This document shows, in pieces, positions 1 to 8,619 of a stretch of 22,275 nt of DNA. This DNA comes from Pseudomonadota bacterium (GTDB lineage Bacteria > Pseudomonadota > Gammaproteobacteria > Burkholderiales > Burkholderiaceae_D): the NCBI GenBank assembly GCA_023389425.1, contig JAEWEK010000272.1, forward strand, positions 1 to 22,275. The letters are read 5' to 3'. Under the pieces are notes generated by a model. That model did no database searches. It was not told where the DNA came from and was given only the letters and a program-made list of their open reading frames with translations. The first letter of the stretch is position 1; every line of letters begins with the position of its first letter. The translations under genes were made by a program, and so were the position numbers.

Positions 1-747
1 CACCAGCGACGAGCCGCGCGGATGCGCCGGCCCGCGTGCCCATGCGCCGATGGCGGCGCCGGCCGCGCCGCGGGCGAACTGCAGCACCGTCGGTCCGGCA
101 TTGCCGAAGTGCTGGAAGCGCAGCGTCAGCCCGATCCGGTGGGCCAGCGGGTGCTGCTCGGCGAAGGCTTGCTCGCCCATCGTGCCGATGCGGTCGCCGT
201 CGGCGAACAGGAACACCACGTCGCCGGCCGGCGACGCCCCGGCCTGCATGGCGCGCGCCGTTTCGAGCATGGCCGCCGCCGATGCCGCATCGGATGCGCC
301 TTGTGTCCCGGCTTCGCTGTCGTAGTGCGATGCGAGCAGCAGCGCCGGCCGGTACGCGTGATCCAGCGCCGCGCCCGATTTGCGCGCGACGACGTTGTGC
401 ACGACCGCCAGCGTCACGCGGACGTTGTGGTAGTTGTCGACCGACTGGCGCACGACGGTCGCCACCTGGACTTCCGGCTGCAGGCCCATGTCGCGCAACT
501 GCTTGACGATGTAGTTGCGCGCATCTTCGTTCATGCTGCTGGCGATCGGGCGCGGCGTGCGCGCCAGCGCCTGCAGGTGCAGCGCCGCGCGCGCCGCCGA
601 GAAGGTGTCGGCGGGCGCGCCCGCGCCGGATGGCTGGGGCAGGGCGGTGCTGGCAAGGCAGGCCCACGCAAGCGCGCACACGGCGACGGCGGCCGCGGCG
701 CATCCTGCCAGGCCGGGGAACTCCGGTATGGCTGTACGGTTTGTCAC
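1..747 (-). CDS. M28-family metallopeptidase, N-terminal part (cut by window edge)
   Basis: The frame is open from a GTG at 747 to the window edge, giving the first 249 residues. A GA-rich stretch before the GTG (about 749-760) can act as a ribosome site, and the ATG further upstream is out of frame. Residues 13-35 are hydrophobic, a signal peptide or anchor. The segment LARTPRPIASSMNEDARNYI, the HYD at 141-143 and GASD (D153) followed by a small-residue helix match M28 zinc aminopeptidases of the membrane/ER type. HPLAHRIGLTLRFQHFGNAGP (199-219) also fits that group. Family members normally have a Glu-Glu pair in TDGEE-x-G; here it reads ADGDRIG, with Asp185 and Arg186, so activity is doubtful. 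The His ligand near the C terminus is outside the window. It lies on the same strand as tonB but behind that gene's terminator, so it probably has its own promoter. Confidence 0.8.
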   Translation of the reverse strand, partial: MTNRTAIPEFPGLAGCAAAAVAVCALAWACLASTALPQPSGAGAPADTFSAARAALHLQALARTPRPIASSMNEDARNYIVKQLRDMGLQPEVQVATVVRQSVDNYHNVRVTLAVVHNVVARKSGAALDHAYRPALLLASHYDSEAGTQGASDAASAAAMLETARAMQAGASPAGDVVFLFADGDRIGTMGEQAFAEQHPLAHRIGLTLRFQHFGNAGPTVLQFARGAAGAAIGAWARGPAHPRGSSLV

Positions 748-825
748 TTCTTTCTCTCTCTTGTTGTTGTTTGCTGGTCTGGCGATTCATGCTGCTCGGG
801 CGGTGGCACCTCCCATCGTCGAGAT

Positions 826-864
826 AAAAAAAAGCCCGCCGGGAGAGGGTAGGGCGGGCAAAAA
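826..864 (-). terminator. Rho-independent terminator after tonB
   Basis: Read on the minus strand, GCCCGCC (853-859) pairs perfectly with GGCGGGC (834-840) across a 12-base loop and is followed by eight U residues (826-833). It lies 20-60 bases past the tonB stop codon, so it ends tonB transcription and insulates the downstream M28 gene. Confidence 0.8.
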
Positions 865-884
865 GGGGAACGGTGATCGGGGGC

Positions 885-1550
885 TCAGTCGATTTTCCAG
901 TCGTAGGCCAGCTGGGCCCAGCCGGCTTCCGGCACGCCGTTGTTCATCGCCGGCTTGAACGTGCACAGGCTCAGCGCATTGACGGCGGCCTTGTCGAGAT
1001 TGCGGTAGCCGCTGGAGTGCTGGATGCGCGACGCGGTCACCTTGCCGTCCGCGCCCACCAGCAGGGCCAGCGTCACGGTGCCGGTTTCCTCATTGCGCAG
1101 CGAGGCCTGCGGATAGGCGGGCTTGGCGCAGCCGTTGGCATCGGCCAGCACCGCGTTGCGCATACCGCCGTCAGGCTTGGCCGAAGGCTGGGCCGGAGCG
1201 TCCCCTGTCTGCGCCTGCACCGGCGGCGCCGGCGTCGGGTCGGCCTGCGTCGTGGCCTGGACCGGGGACGGCTCCTGCGGCGGCGGCGTTTCCACTTCGA
1301 CCTTCGGCACCACGATCTGCGGCATGGTCGGCTTCACCATCTGCTTCGGCGGCTCGAGCGGCGGCGGAGGCGGCGGCGGCTTGAGTGTCGGGAGCATCAC
1401 CATGATCTCGTCCGGGACCTTCGGCAGGGTGATGTGCCGGTTGTTGATGCTGTGGATGAAGGCCGTGGCCACCAGCACGTGCAAGCCGGCGACGACAGCC
1501 ATCTTGGTCGCTTTCGAACCGCTGCCATTGTTCAGGTGCGAGAAATGCAT
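885..1550 (-). CDS. tonB: Energy transducer TonB
   Basis: This 221-residue protein couples the proton-motive force, through ExbB/ExbD, to outer-membrane TonB-dependent receptors. It has the full TonB layout: a short cytoplasmic N terminus, one membrane segment at about 16-35, a proline-rich periplasmic spacer at about 43-125 with a run of seven or eight prolines, and a C-terminal domain from about 135 with YPQASLRNEETGTVTLALLV and the SSGYRNLDKAA helix. Cys141 and Cys196 could form a disulfide in that domain. AGGAGA sits just upstream of the ATG and supports the start. No exbB, exbD or receptor gene is nearby, so this may be one of several TonB paralogues. It appears monocistronic, with a promoter candidate at 1608-1636 and a terminator at 826-864. 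Confidence 0.93.
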   Translation of the reverse strand: MHFSHLNNGSGSKATKMAVVAGLHVLVATAFIHSINNRHITLPKVPDEIMVMLPTLKPPPPPPPLEPPKQMVKPTMPQIVVPKVEVETPPPQEPSPVQATTQADPTPAPPVQAQTGDAPAQPSAKPDGGMRNAVLADANGCAKPAYPQASLRNEETGTVTLALLVGADGKVTASRIQHSSGYRNLDKAAVNALSLCTFKPAMNNGVPEAGWAQLAYDWKID

Positions 1551-1607
1551 AGCGATCTCCTTTCATCTTGTCCGCGAAATGTCGTTGTTGTGCGTTTCGT
1601 TGGAACT

Positions 1608-1636
1608 AAGATATTCCATTAACTAGCAATTTGCAA
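1608..1636 (-). promoter_or_regulatory. Candidate sigma-70 promoter for tonB
   Basis: On the minus strand TTGCAA (1631-1636) and TATCTT (1608-1613) are 17 bases apart, each matching 4 of 6 consensus positions. The predicted start lies near 1601, leaving a leader of about 50 bases that contains the AGGAGA ribosome site. The surrounding 1600-1675 stretch is clearly more AT-rich than the rest of the window. No convincing Fur box was seen. Confidence 0.4.
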
Positions 1637-1815
1637 CGCCATAACGTAGAAAAAATGTTGCCAATTGTTTGCCTCGTGGTTTGCTGGCATGTTCACTCGC
1701 CATTGGCGGCATAGTGTGGAATAATCCTCCCACGCAGCGCTGGATTCCCTTGGGTGGCATACACGGGTGCCAGGGCTTGGCAAGCCGGGTGCAAGCGGCG
1801 CTACAGGAGAAAAAC

Positions 1816-2466
1816 GTGCAATCGAAGCAGAAACCAATCCGCGTGATGCTGGCGGACGATCACCCGATCGTGATGACCGGCTTTGCCATGTCCCTGTCCG
1901 GGCACGGCATGGAAGTGGTGGGGCAGGCCAGGTCGCCCGACGAGGCGCTGGCCATGGCCGAGCGCGAGCAGCCCGACGTGATCGTGCTCGACATCCGTTT
2001 CGGCACCGAGCTGACCGGCCTGGACGCGGCCCAACAGATCCTGCGTGCGCACCCCGATGCGAAGATCGTCTTCCTCAGCCAGTTCGACCAGGATAGCCTC
2101 ATCAAGGAAACCTACCGCCTCGGCGCGCACGCCTTCATCACCAAGGATTGCGACCCGGCCGACCTGGCCAATGCGGTGCGCCTGGCGCACGAGGGCAAGC
2201 TGTACTTCATGCCGCAGATCGCCGAGCGCCTTGCCAGCCTGGCGGTGCGCGGCGACGTCTCGCCGCAGTCGCAGCTGGACGAGCGCAGCCTCCAGATCTT
2301 CAAGCTGATGGCCGAGGGCCTGACCAACGCGGAGATCGCCGAGAAGCTCGACCTGTCCACCAAGACCATCAGCAACATCAGCCAGGCGGTCAAGGAAAAG
2401 CTGGGCGTGCACCGCCAGGCCTACATCACCAAGCTGGCCGTCAAGCACGGCCTGATCGAACCCTAA
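1816..2466 (+). CDS. NarL/FixJ-family response regulator
   Basis: The 216-residue protein is a two-component DNA-binding response regulator. The receiver domain (about 8-128) has the acidic pair Asp14-Asp15, phospho-acceptor Asp59 (VIVLD), Ser88 and Lys110 (FITK). The LuxR-type helix-turn-helix lies at about 152-212, with GLTNAEIAEKLDLSTKTISN as its core. I chose the GTG at 1816, preceded by CAGGAGA with good spacing; the frame runs up to an ATG at 1669, but that extra 49-residue stretch looks unlike any receiver and contains the ribosome site. Four bases separate it from the binding-protein gene, which in turn overlaps the kinase gene, so the three are very likely one operon and cognate partners. 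The usual role is activation of target promoters, often including its own; targets are unknown. Confidence 0.92.
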   Translation: MQSKQKPIRVMLADDHPIVMTGFAMSLSGHGMEVVGQARSPDEALAMAEREQPDVIVLDIRFGTELTGLDAAQQILRAHPDAKIVFLSQFDQDSLIKETYRLGAHAFITKDCDPADLANAVRLAHEGKLYFMPQIAERLASLAVRGDVSPQSQLDERSLQIFKLMAEGLTNAEIAEKLDLSTKTISNISQAVKEKLGVHRQAYITKLAVKHGLIEP

Positions 2467-2470
2467 ACGC

Positions 2471-3370
2471 ATGGCCGCCGCGGCGATCCGCATGCGCTGC
2501 CTGGCCGCCGCGGCAGCGGCGGCGTTCGCGCTGGCCTCGCATCCAGCGAACGCCGAGGAAGTGGTCAAGGGCTACCGCTTCCAGATCGTGACCGCCGACG
2601 ACAGCGCGGTCACGCGCCGCATCGTCGACGATTTGTACAAGCGCCTGATCCCCATCTTCGCGGGCTTTCGCACCGAGCTCGCGCAGCGGCGGCGCCTGCT
2701 GGTCGTCGCCATCGGCCCGGCCGCGCTGCACGAAGTCGCACAGCAGCGCTGCGACTGCACCGTCATTGCCGCCTTCACCTCCAGCCAGGTGTTCCGCGCC
2801 GTGGCTGCCGGCATGCCGCCGGCGAAAGCAGCGGCGATGACGGCGGTGTATGCGGAACCGGCGCCGGCCGACCAGCTGCGGCTGGTGTCGCTCCTGTACG
2901 GACGCCCGGTGCGCATCGCCGCCATCCTCGGGCGCGACACCGACTTCCTCAAGCCGGCGCTGCAAGGGCCGGTGGAGGTGCAGGATTTTTCCGGCGCCGA
3001 CGACATCAACCGCATCCTGTCGCGCATCGCCCAGACCGAAGTGCTGCTGGCGCTGCCCGACAGCGCCGTCTACAACACCGAGAACATCCGCAACATCCTG
3101 CTCTCCACCTACCGCCACAAGCAGGCGGTGATCGGCTTCTCGGCCGACATGGTGAAGGCGGGCGCGCTGGCCACCACTTATTCCGACATCGAGGACATCG
3201 ACGCCCAGGTGGCCGAGATGGCCGCCGCCTACGTGGCCAGCGGCGTGCTGCCGGCGCCGCAGTTCCCGCGCTACTTCCGCACCGTCGTCAACGAAGGCGT
3301 GGCCAAGTCGCTCGACGTGCGCGTGACCGACGCGGTGCGCAGCTTCGCGCGGCCCGCGCCGCCGCCATGA
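2471..3370 (+). CDS. Periplasmic ABC-type substrate-binding protein of a sensory operon
   Basis: The product is 299 residues with an Ala-rich signal peptide, probably cleaved near ASHPANA (about residue 28). The rest resembles the ABC_sub_bind/TrpX-like group of periplasmic binding proteins: VVAIGPAALHEV, then a second lobe starting near LYGRPVRIAAILG, and TYRHKQAVIGFSADMVKAGALATTYSDIEDI, which matches the hinge and ligand-pocket strand of that group. No permease or ATPase gene is near; it sits between a response regulator and a histidine kinase, its stop overlapping the kinase start as ATGA. That arrangement implies a periplasmic co-sensor that presents a ligand to the kinase, not a transporter part. 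A second ATG at 2492 is an equally plausible start. The ligand cannot be named from sequence. Confidence 0.8.
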   Translation: MAAAAIRMRCLAAAAAAAFALASHPANAEEVVKGYRFQIVTADDSAVTRRIVDDLYKRLIPIFAGFRTELAQRRRLLVVAIGPAALHEVAQQRCDCTVIAAFTSSQVFRAVAAGMPPAKAAAMTAVYAEPAPADQLRLVSLLYGRPVRIAAILGRDTDFLKPALQGPVEVQDFSGADDINRILSRIAQTEVLLALPDSAVYNTENIRNILLSTYRHKQAVIGFSADMVKAGALATTYSDIEDIDAQVAEMAAAYVASGVLPAPQFPRYFRTVVNEGVAKSLDVRVTDAVRSFARPAPPP

Positions 3371-4866
3371 CGCTCCGGTTCTGGCGCAGCTGGAGCATCG
3401 GCCGGCGCATGGCCTTCATCACCATGCTGCCGGTGGCGCTGCTGTTCACTTCCTTCGTCTGGTATTCGTGGTATTCGCACCGGGCGCAGGTGGCCGAGGA
3501 GCTGGCCGAACGCGGGCGCATCCTCGCCACCGCGCTGGCCGAAACCAGCGAATACAACCTCATTTCCGGCAACCTGTCCGACCTGCGCCTGACCATCAAG
3601 GGACTGGTCCAGTCGGACAAGAGCATCCACCGCATCGACGTGGTGGACGCCAGCGGCAAGGAGGCGGTGGGCGTGGTGTCCGACACGGCGGTGGATTCGG
3701 AAGGGCACTACTACGAGGCCCCGATCAAGAAGCAGATCGTGTGGATCAACCTGTTCTCGGACAACGGCACGCCGCACGTGTCGGCCTCCAGCGATTCGCG
3801 CCCGCCCACGCTCACCACCGAAACCGTGGGCTGGGTGCGGGTGCAGATGTCGCCGGCGGCGATGATGGCAAAGCAGGCGCACCGCTTCCGCGTCGAGCTG
3901 GCGATGGCCGCACTGGGGCTGGCAGCGGCCGGGGTGCTGGCCTGGATCCTGGCGCGCAGCCTGACCGTGCCGCTGAAGGAGGCAATCGACGCGCTGCGCC
4001 AGATCCGCGGCGGCGACTACCGCGTCAACCTGCCGGTCGCCACCGGCGGCGAGGTCGGCGAGCTGCAAGCCTCGATCGGCGAGATGTCGCTGGCGCTGGA
4101 CGAATCGAAGAAGGACCTCGAGAACAAGGTGGCCGAGCGCACGCGCGACCTGGTCGCGTCAACCAACGAGGCGCTGCGCGCCAACGACGACAAGCGCAAG
4201 CTGATCCAGAAGGTCAACAGCATCATCGAGGAGGAGCGCAAGGGCATCGCGATCGAGATCCACGATGAGCTGAACGCATCTCTGATCGCGGTGCGGCTGG
4301 AGGCGCAGGCGATCGGTGCGCTGGCGGCCAAGGCGCCGCCGGGGCCGGAGGTCGAGCAGGTGCAGCAGAAGGCGCAGGCCATCACCAGGCTGGCGCTGGA
4401 CCTCTACGCCAGCGGGCGGCGGCTGGTGCGGCGCCTGCGGCCGGAAGTGCTGGAGATGCTTGGCCTGCACGGCGCGGTGGAAGAGATGCTGCGTCATTAC
4501 GACAGCGGCTCGCGCATCGATTTCTCCTTCCATTCGGAGGGCGATTTCTCCAAGCTTGGCAACGAACTCGCGATCTCGGCCTACCGCATCGTGCAGGAGG
4601 CGCTGTCGAACGTGATGAAGCATTCGGGCGCGACGTCGGCGCAGGTGTCGCTGGTGCTGGCGGACGGCGGCGACGTGCTGCACATCGAGGTGGCCGACAA
4701 CGGCCACGGCTTCGATACCGGCACCGCGTCCGAAGGCATCGGCATCATCGGCATGCGCGAGCGGGTGGATGCGCTGGGCGGCAGCATCGCCGTGCATTCG
4801 CAGCCGGGCGAGGGCACCACGGTCGTGATCGCGCTGCCCCTGTCCGGCGCATCTGCTGTATCGTAG
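3367..4866 (+). CDS. Membrane sensor histidine kinase (HisKA_3 / NarX-like class)
   Basis: This 499-residue kinase has a first membrane segment at about 15-33, a periplasmic sensor domain of about 140 residues, a second membrane segment at about 176-196, a HAMP linker (197-250) and a charged coiled coil. The dimerisation/phospho-acceptor helix contains ERKGIAIEIHDEL with His299, the pattern of kinases that pair with NarL-type regulators. The ATPase domain shows the N box around Asn415 (QEALSNVMKHS), DNGHGF at 444-449 and GIGIIGMRER. It follows the binding-protein gene with a 4-base overlap, indicating translational coupling, and the cognate regulator is encoded at the head of the operon. The periplasmic domain probably docks the binding protein; this is inferred from context. 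Confidence 0.93.
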   Translation: MTLRFWRSWSIGRRMAFITMLPVALLFTSFVWYSWYSHRAQVAEELAERGRILATALAETSEYNLISGNLSDLRLTIKGLVQSDKSIHRIDVVDASGKEAVGVVSDTAVDSEGHYYEAPIKKQIVWINLFSDNGTPHVSASSDSRPPTLTTETVGWVRVQMSPAAMMAKQAHRFRVELAMAALGLAAAGVLAWILARSLTVPLKEAIDALRQIRGGDYRVNLPVATGGEVGELQASIGEMSLALDESKKDLENKVAERTRDLVASTNEALRANDDKRKLIQKVNSIIEEERKGIAIEIHDELNASLIAVRLEAQAIGALAAKAPPGPEVEQVQQKAQAITRLALDLYASGRRLVRRLRPEVLEMLGLHGAVEEMLRHYDSGSRIDFSFHSEGDFSKLGNELAISAYRIVQEALSNVMKHSGATSAQVSLVLADGGDVLHIEVADNGHGFDTGTASEGIGIIGMRERVDALGGSIAVHSQPGEGTTVVIALPLSGASAVS

Positions 4867-4894
4867 CGGCTTCGGTCAACCATCGAGACTTACC

Positions 4895-6583
4895 ATGTCC
4901 ATCGAATTGAAGACGCCTTTCGAAAAAGGCAACCAGAACCAGACCACCACCTGGGCCGAATGCATCGCCTGGTACGAAGCCCTCGCACGCGACTACCCCG
5001 GCGTGCTGCGCTTCGGCGCGATCGGCACCTCGGACGCGGGCGTGCCGATCCACGCGGGCGTCGTCAGCGCCGACGGCGTGTTCGAGCGCGAGCAGATCAA
5101 GCAGGCCGGCCGCACGGTCTTCTTCAACAATAACGGCATCCACCCGGGCGAGCCGGAAGGCGTGGACGCTTGCATGGCGCTGGTGCGCGACTTCTGCCTG
5201 CAGCCGGAGCGCCTGGCGGCGCTGGGCGAGACGGTGTTCCTGTTCATCCCGATGTACAACGTGGACGGCAGCCTGAATCGCAACAACACCTCGCGCGTGA
5301 ACCAGGACGGGCCGGAGCAGTTCGGCTTCCGCGGCAACAGCCGCCACCTGGACCTGAACCGCGACTTCATCAAGTGCGACACGCTGACCGCGCAGGTCTT
5401 CAACAAGTTCTTCACGGCCTGGGATCCGGACGTGATGGTCGACACCCACACGTCCAACGGCGCCGACTACAGCTACACCATGACGTTGATCCATACCCAG
5501 GCCGACAAGCTTGGCGGTGAACTGGGCGGCTTCCTGCGCGATACCATGCTGCCTTTCATGTTCGGCGAAATGGAGCGCCGCGGCTGGCCGACCTGCCCCT
5601 ACGTCAATCCGGTCAAGGACAGCCCGGACCACGGCATCGCCGAATTCCTCGAAACCCCGCGCTTCTCGACCGGCTACGCCGCGCTGCATCACACCATCGG
5701 CTTCATGCCCGAGACCCACATGCTCAAGCCTTTCGCCGACCGCTACCACTCGATGCGCGCGCTGGTCGAGACCGCGCTCGACTTCACCGTCAGGCATGGC
5801 GGCCAGGTCAAGGCGCTGCGCCGCGCGGCCAGGCAGGCGGACCATACGCGCCGCGAATGGCCGGTGCATTGGGCGATGGACGAAGCCAATCCGTCCAGCT
5901 TCCGCTTCAAGGGTTACGAGGCCAGGTACAAGCCGAGCATGCTGGGCGATTACACCCGCCTGCACTATGACCGCAACAGCCCGTGGGAACGCGATATCGC
6001 CTACTTCAACAGCTTCCCGCCGGACGTGACGGTGCAGGCGCCGCGCGCCTACGTCATCCCGCAAGCCTGGCGCGAAGTGATCGAGCGCCTGCAGTGGAAC
6101 GGCGTGCGCATGGAGCGCGTGGCCACTGAACATACCGTGGACGCGTCGTACTACCACCTCTGCTCGGTCAGCTCGCGCGCGACGGCGTACGAGGGGCACA
6201 TGTTCCACGACGACGTGCAGGTCGAAAGGCGCCGTGCCGGGGTGCTGCTGCGCGCCGGCGATTACGTCGTGTCGCTGGACCAGGACAATGCGCGCTATGC
6301 GGTGGAGACGCTGGAGCCGCAGGCGCACGACAGCTTCTTCCGCTGGGGTTTCTTCAACAGCGTGCTGGAGAAGAAGGAAGCGTATTCGGATTACGTGTTC
6401 GAGGACGAGGCAGAACGCCTGCTGCGCGAGGAGCCGGAGCTGGCCGCGAAATTCGCCGGGTGGAAGCAGGCCAATCCGGCGCTGCTGAAGGACCAGTCGG
6501 CGGTGCTCGATTTCCTGTTCGCGAACTGCGCCTGCTATCGCGAGCCGGAGTGGCGGCGCTATCCGGTGTTCATGCTGGATTAA
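4895..6583 (+). CDS. M14-family zinc carboxypeptidase
   Basis: The 562-residue protein belongs to the M14 metallocarboxypeptidases, which remove C-terminal residues from peptides or related amide substrates. The zinc ligands are visible as HPGE (His83, Glu86) and His185 in VDTHTSNG. Arg156 in LDLNRDF corresponds to the substrate-binding arginine, and Glu273 in MPETHMLKPF to the catalytic glutamate. There is no signal peptide, so a cytoplasmic location is expected unless it leaves by another route. The M14 domain fills about 1-300; the remaining 260 residues are an extra domain I cannot name. The gene begins 28 bases after the kinase stop and could be read through from the sensory operon. The ribosome site is weak. 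It ends before a REP pair that separates it from a convergent gene. Confidence 0.88.
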   Translation: MSIELKTPFEKGNQNQTTTWAECIAWYEALARDYPGVLRFGAIGTSDAGVPIHAGVVSADGVFEREQIKQAGRTVFFNNNGIHPGEPEGVDACMALVRDFCLQPERLAALGETVFLFIPMYNVDGSLNRNNTSRVNQDGPEQFGFRGNSRHLDLNRDFIKCDTLTAQVFNKFFTAWDPDVMVDTHTSNGADYSYTMTLIHTQADKLGGELGGFLRDTMLPFMFGEMERRGWPTCPYVNPVKDSPDHGIAEFLETPRFSTGYAALHHTIGFMPETHMLKPFADRYHSMRALVETALDFTVRHGGQVKALRRAARQADHTRREWPVHWAMDEANPSSFRFKGYEARYKPSMLGDYTRLHYDRNSPWERDIAYFNSFPPDVTVQAPRAYVIPQAWREVIERLQWNGVRMERVATEHTVDASYYHLCSVSSRATAYEGHMFHDDVQVERRRAGVLLRAGDYVVSLDQDNARYAVETLEPQAHDSFFRWGFFNSVLEKKEAYSDYVFEDEAERLLREEPELAAKFAGWKQANPALLKDQSAVLDFLFANCACYREPEWRRYPVFMLD

Positions 6584-6615
6584 TCCGCTAAACAGTTAGT
6601 ACCAATAGCTGTAAA

Positions 6616-6725
6616 ACCGTCGTCCCGGCGGAGGCCGGGACCCACAGACAGCGTGAGTTGTCGCGCGTTGGCCGCGTGGCCGCAAACTCAGCATGGGTAC
6701 CGGCCTTCGCCGGTACGACGGTGTT
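6616..6725. repeat. REP-like inverted pair between convergent genes
   Basis: The left arm begins ACCGTCGTCCCGGCGGAGGC and can itself fold (GTCCCGGC/GCCGGGAC, 6621-6642). The right arm near 6695-6725 is its imperfect reverse complement, ending GGTACGACGGT. About 50 bases separate the arms. The layout is that of a BIME: paired palindromic units in a gap between the ends of two convergent genes. Such units can act as terminators or mRNA stabilisers for both. The core differs from the copies near 18000 (CCGG in place of CCCG), so it is a related but distinct subtype. Confidence 0.7.
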
Positions 6726-6751
6726 TAAGGTAACAATAAAAGCGGGCGCAC

Positions 6752-8563
6752 TTACTTGCTCGCCGCAATCCACCGATCCACCTTCGCCTCCAGCAGCGAC
6801 AGCGGCAGCGTCCCTTCGTCCAGCACGACCTCGTGGAACTTCGGCAGGCTGAACTTCGATCCCAGCGCCTTCTCGGCTTTCGCGCGCAGCTCCTGGATCT
6901 TCAGCGCGCCGATCTTGTAGCCCAGGGCCTGTCCCGGCCACGCCATGTAGCGCTCGGTCTCGCTGCGCGCGATCGACTCCGGATAGCCCAGCGTCTCGCG
7001 CATGTACTTGATCGACTGCTCGCGCGTCCAGCCCTTGGCGTGCATGCCGGTGTCCACCACCAGCCGCACCGCGCGCAGCATCTCGTCGTTCAGGTGGCCG
7101 AACCAGTCTTCCGGCGCATCGTACAGCTTCATCTCGGTGCCCAGCGTTTCCGCGTACAGCGCCCATCCTTCGGTGAAGGCATTGTTGCCGCCGAACTTGC
7201 GGAAGCTCGGCAGGCTCATTTCCTGCATCAGGGCGATGTGGAAGTGGTGGCCCGGCTGCCCCTCATGCAGGAACAGCGTCACCATTCCCGGCTTGCCGTA
7301 CTCCTTCGCATCGTTCACCACCGACCAGAATACGCCGGGACGCGTGCCGTCCGCCGCCGGCGGCGTGTAGTGGTCGGACGCGGTGGCGCGCGACAGCTCG
7401 GGCTCGAGGCGCAGGTCGAGCGGCGTCTTCGGCCGCAGCGAGAACAGCGCCGGCAGTTTCAGGCGCAGCGTCGCGTCCAGCTTGCGGTAGGCCGCGATCA
7501 CTTCCTTGTCGGTCTTGAAGGGCTTGTACTTTGCCTGCTGCGACACCCAGGCCGGCAGGTCCTTGGCCGGACCGTGGTAGCCCATCTTCGGGCCGATGCG
7601 GGCGTACTCGCCCTGGATGCGCGCCACTTCCTTCAGGCCGATCCGGTGGATCTGCTCCGGCGTCAGTTCGGTCGTGGTCTGGCTCTGCACGCGCGCCAGG
7701 TACCAGTTCTTCCCGTCCGGCAGGGCGCTCCAGCCGGTGCTGCTGCGGCAGTGCGGAATGTAATCCTTCTCGACGAAGGCCGCCAACCGCGCCAGCGCCG
7801 GGTTCAGCGTCTTCTCGATCGTGCCGCGGTAGGCCGCGGCCAGTTCGCGCTTGTCGGCGTCGGAGAAGTTTTTCGGGAAGTGCTTCACCGGCGTGTAGAA
7901 GATATTCGACTCCGCCGTCTTCGACACCAGCTTCTGGAACTGCGGCAGGGCCGACTGCATGATCGACTTCGGCTGCACCACGCCGGCCTTGATCCCTTCG
8001 CGCATGTCGGCGATGGCCTGGTCGATCCAGGGGCCGAGCTGCTGCAGGCGGTTCAGGTAGGCCTTGTAGTCGTGCACGGTGCTGAGCGGCTGTGCGCCTT
8101 CGCCGCTGGCGTAATTGGCCAGCGTGACCGGCATGCTGTCCATCTGGTTCAGCGGCAGCAGGTGCTCGGGGAAGGCTTCGAAGCGCAGCGACGTCTTCAG
8201 CTCGTAGTCGAGGATGTCGTAGCTGGTCTGGTCGCGCGGCGACAGCTGGGCGCGGGCGATCTCGTGCAGGCGCTTGAGGTAGTCGCGATACAGTGCGAAC
8301 TGCTTCTCGCGTTCGGCCGCCGAAATCGTCATGCCGATCTGGTCGGCGAAACGGTTGTCGCCGGCTTCGCCCGCCATCACCGGATCGAAGCGCGCTTCGG
8401 CGTCCCAGTATTCGCTGGCCAGCGCGCCGAGCTTCTTGGCGGCTTCGCTGCTGGCGGCGGCAGTGGCGGCTGCGGATGCGGCCGGCGCGGTGGCGGCCGG
8501 TGCGTGCGCGCAGGCCAGCGCGCACGCCATCGCGAGCGCGCCGAGCTTGATCGTGTGTTTCAT
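6752..8563 (-). CDS. DUF885-family exported peptidase-like protein
   Basis: The product is 603 residues, about the usual DUF885 length. A hydrophobic leader (1-22) and an Ala-rich linker (23-43) imply export. The DUF885 signature is clear: FLHEGQPGHHFHIAL with His433, Glu434 and His439/His440, then FTEGWALYAE with Glu465, the arrangement of a gluzincin-like zinc site (HEx4HH followed by a downstream Glu). Biochemical knowledge of the family is thin, and carboxypeptidase or dipeptidase activity is only predicted. The frame stays open upstream to 8986, but the ATG at 8563 gives the signal peptide and follows the preceding gene's stop by 56 bases. The ribosome site is weak. It is probably the last gene of a lrp-livK-DUF885 transcript. 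Confidence 0.85.
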   Translation of the reverse strand: MKHTIKLGALAMACALACAHAPAATAPAASAAATAAASSEAAKKLGALASEYWDAEARFDPVMAGEAGDNRFADQIGMTISAAEREKQFALYRDYLKRLHEIARAQLSPRDQTSYDILDYELKTSLRFEAFPEHLLPLNQMDSMPVTLANYASGEGAQPLSTVHDYKAYLNRLQQLGPWIDQAIADMREGIKAGVVQPKSIMQSALPQFQKLVSKTAESNIFYTPVKHFPKNFSDADKRELAAAYRGTIEKTLNPALARLAAFVEKDYIPHCRSSTGWSALPDGKNWYLARVQSQTTTELTPEQIHRIGLKEVARIQGEYARIGPKMGYHGPAKDLPAWVSQQAKYKPFKTDKEVIAAYRKLDATLRLKLPALFSLRPKTPLDLRLEPELSRATASDHYTPPAADGTRPGVFWSVVNDAKEYGKPGMVTLFLHEGQPGHHFHIALMQEMSLPSFRKFGGNNAFTEGWALYAETLGTEMKLYDAPEDWFGHLNDEMLRAVRLVVDTGMHAKGWTREQSIKYMRETLGYPESIARSETERYMAWPGQALGYKIGALKIQELRAKAEKALGSKFSLPKFHEVVLDEGTLPLSLLEAKVDRWIAASK

Positions 8564-8619
8564 ATGTGGTCCGTCAGGTGGGTGCGCGGCCGGCGCCGAA
8601 TGTCGCCGGCCGCGAAGGT

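Noticed and set aside
1669..1815. N-terminal extension of the response regulator from an upstream ATG
   Set aside because: The GTG at 1816 has a good ribosome site and starts the receiver domain at the normal distance; the extension is promoter-like DNA.
4745..6328. Open frame of 527 codons on the minus strand opposite the M14 gene
   Set aside because: The sense strand encodes a full M14 enzyme with all active residues; the antisense product resembles nothing known.
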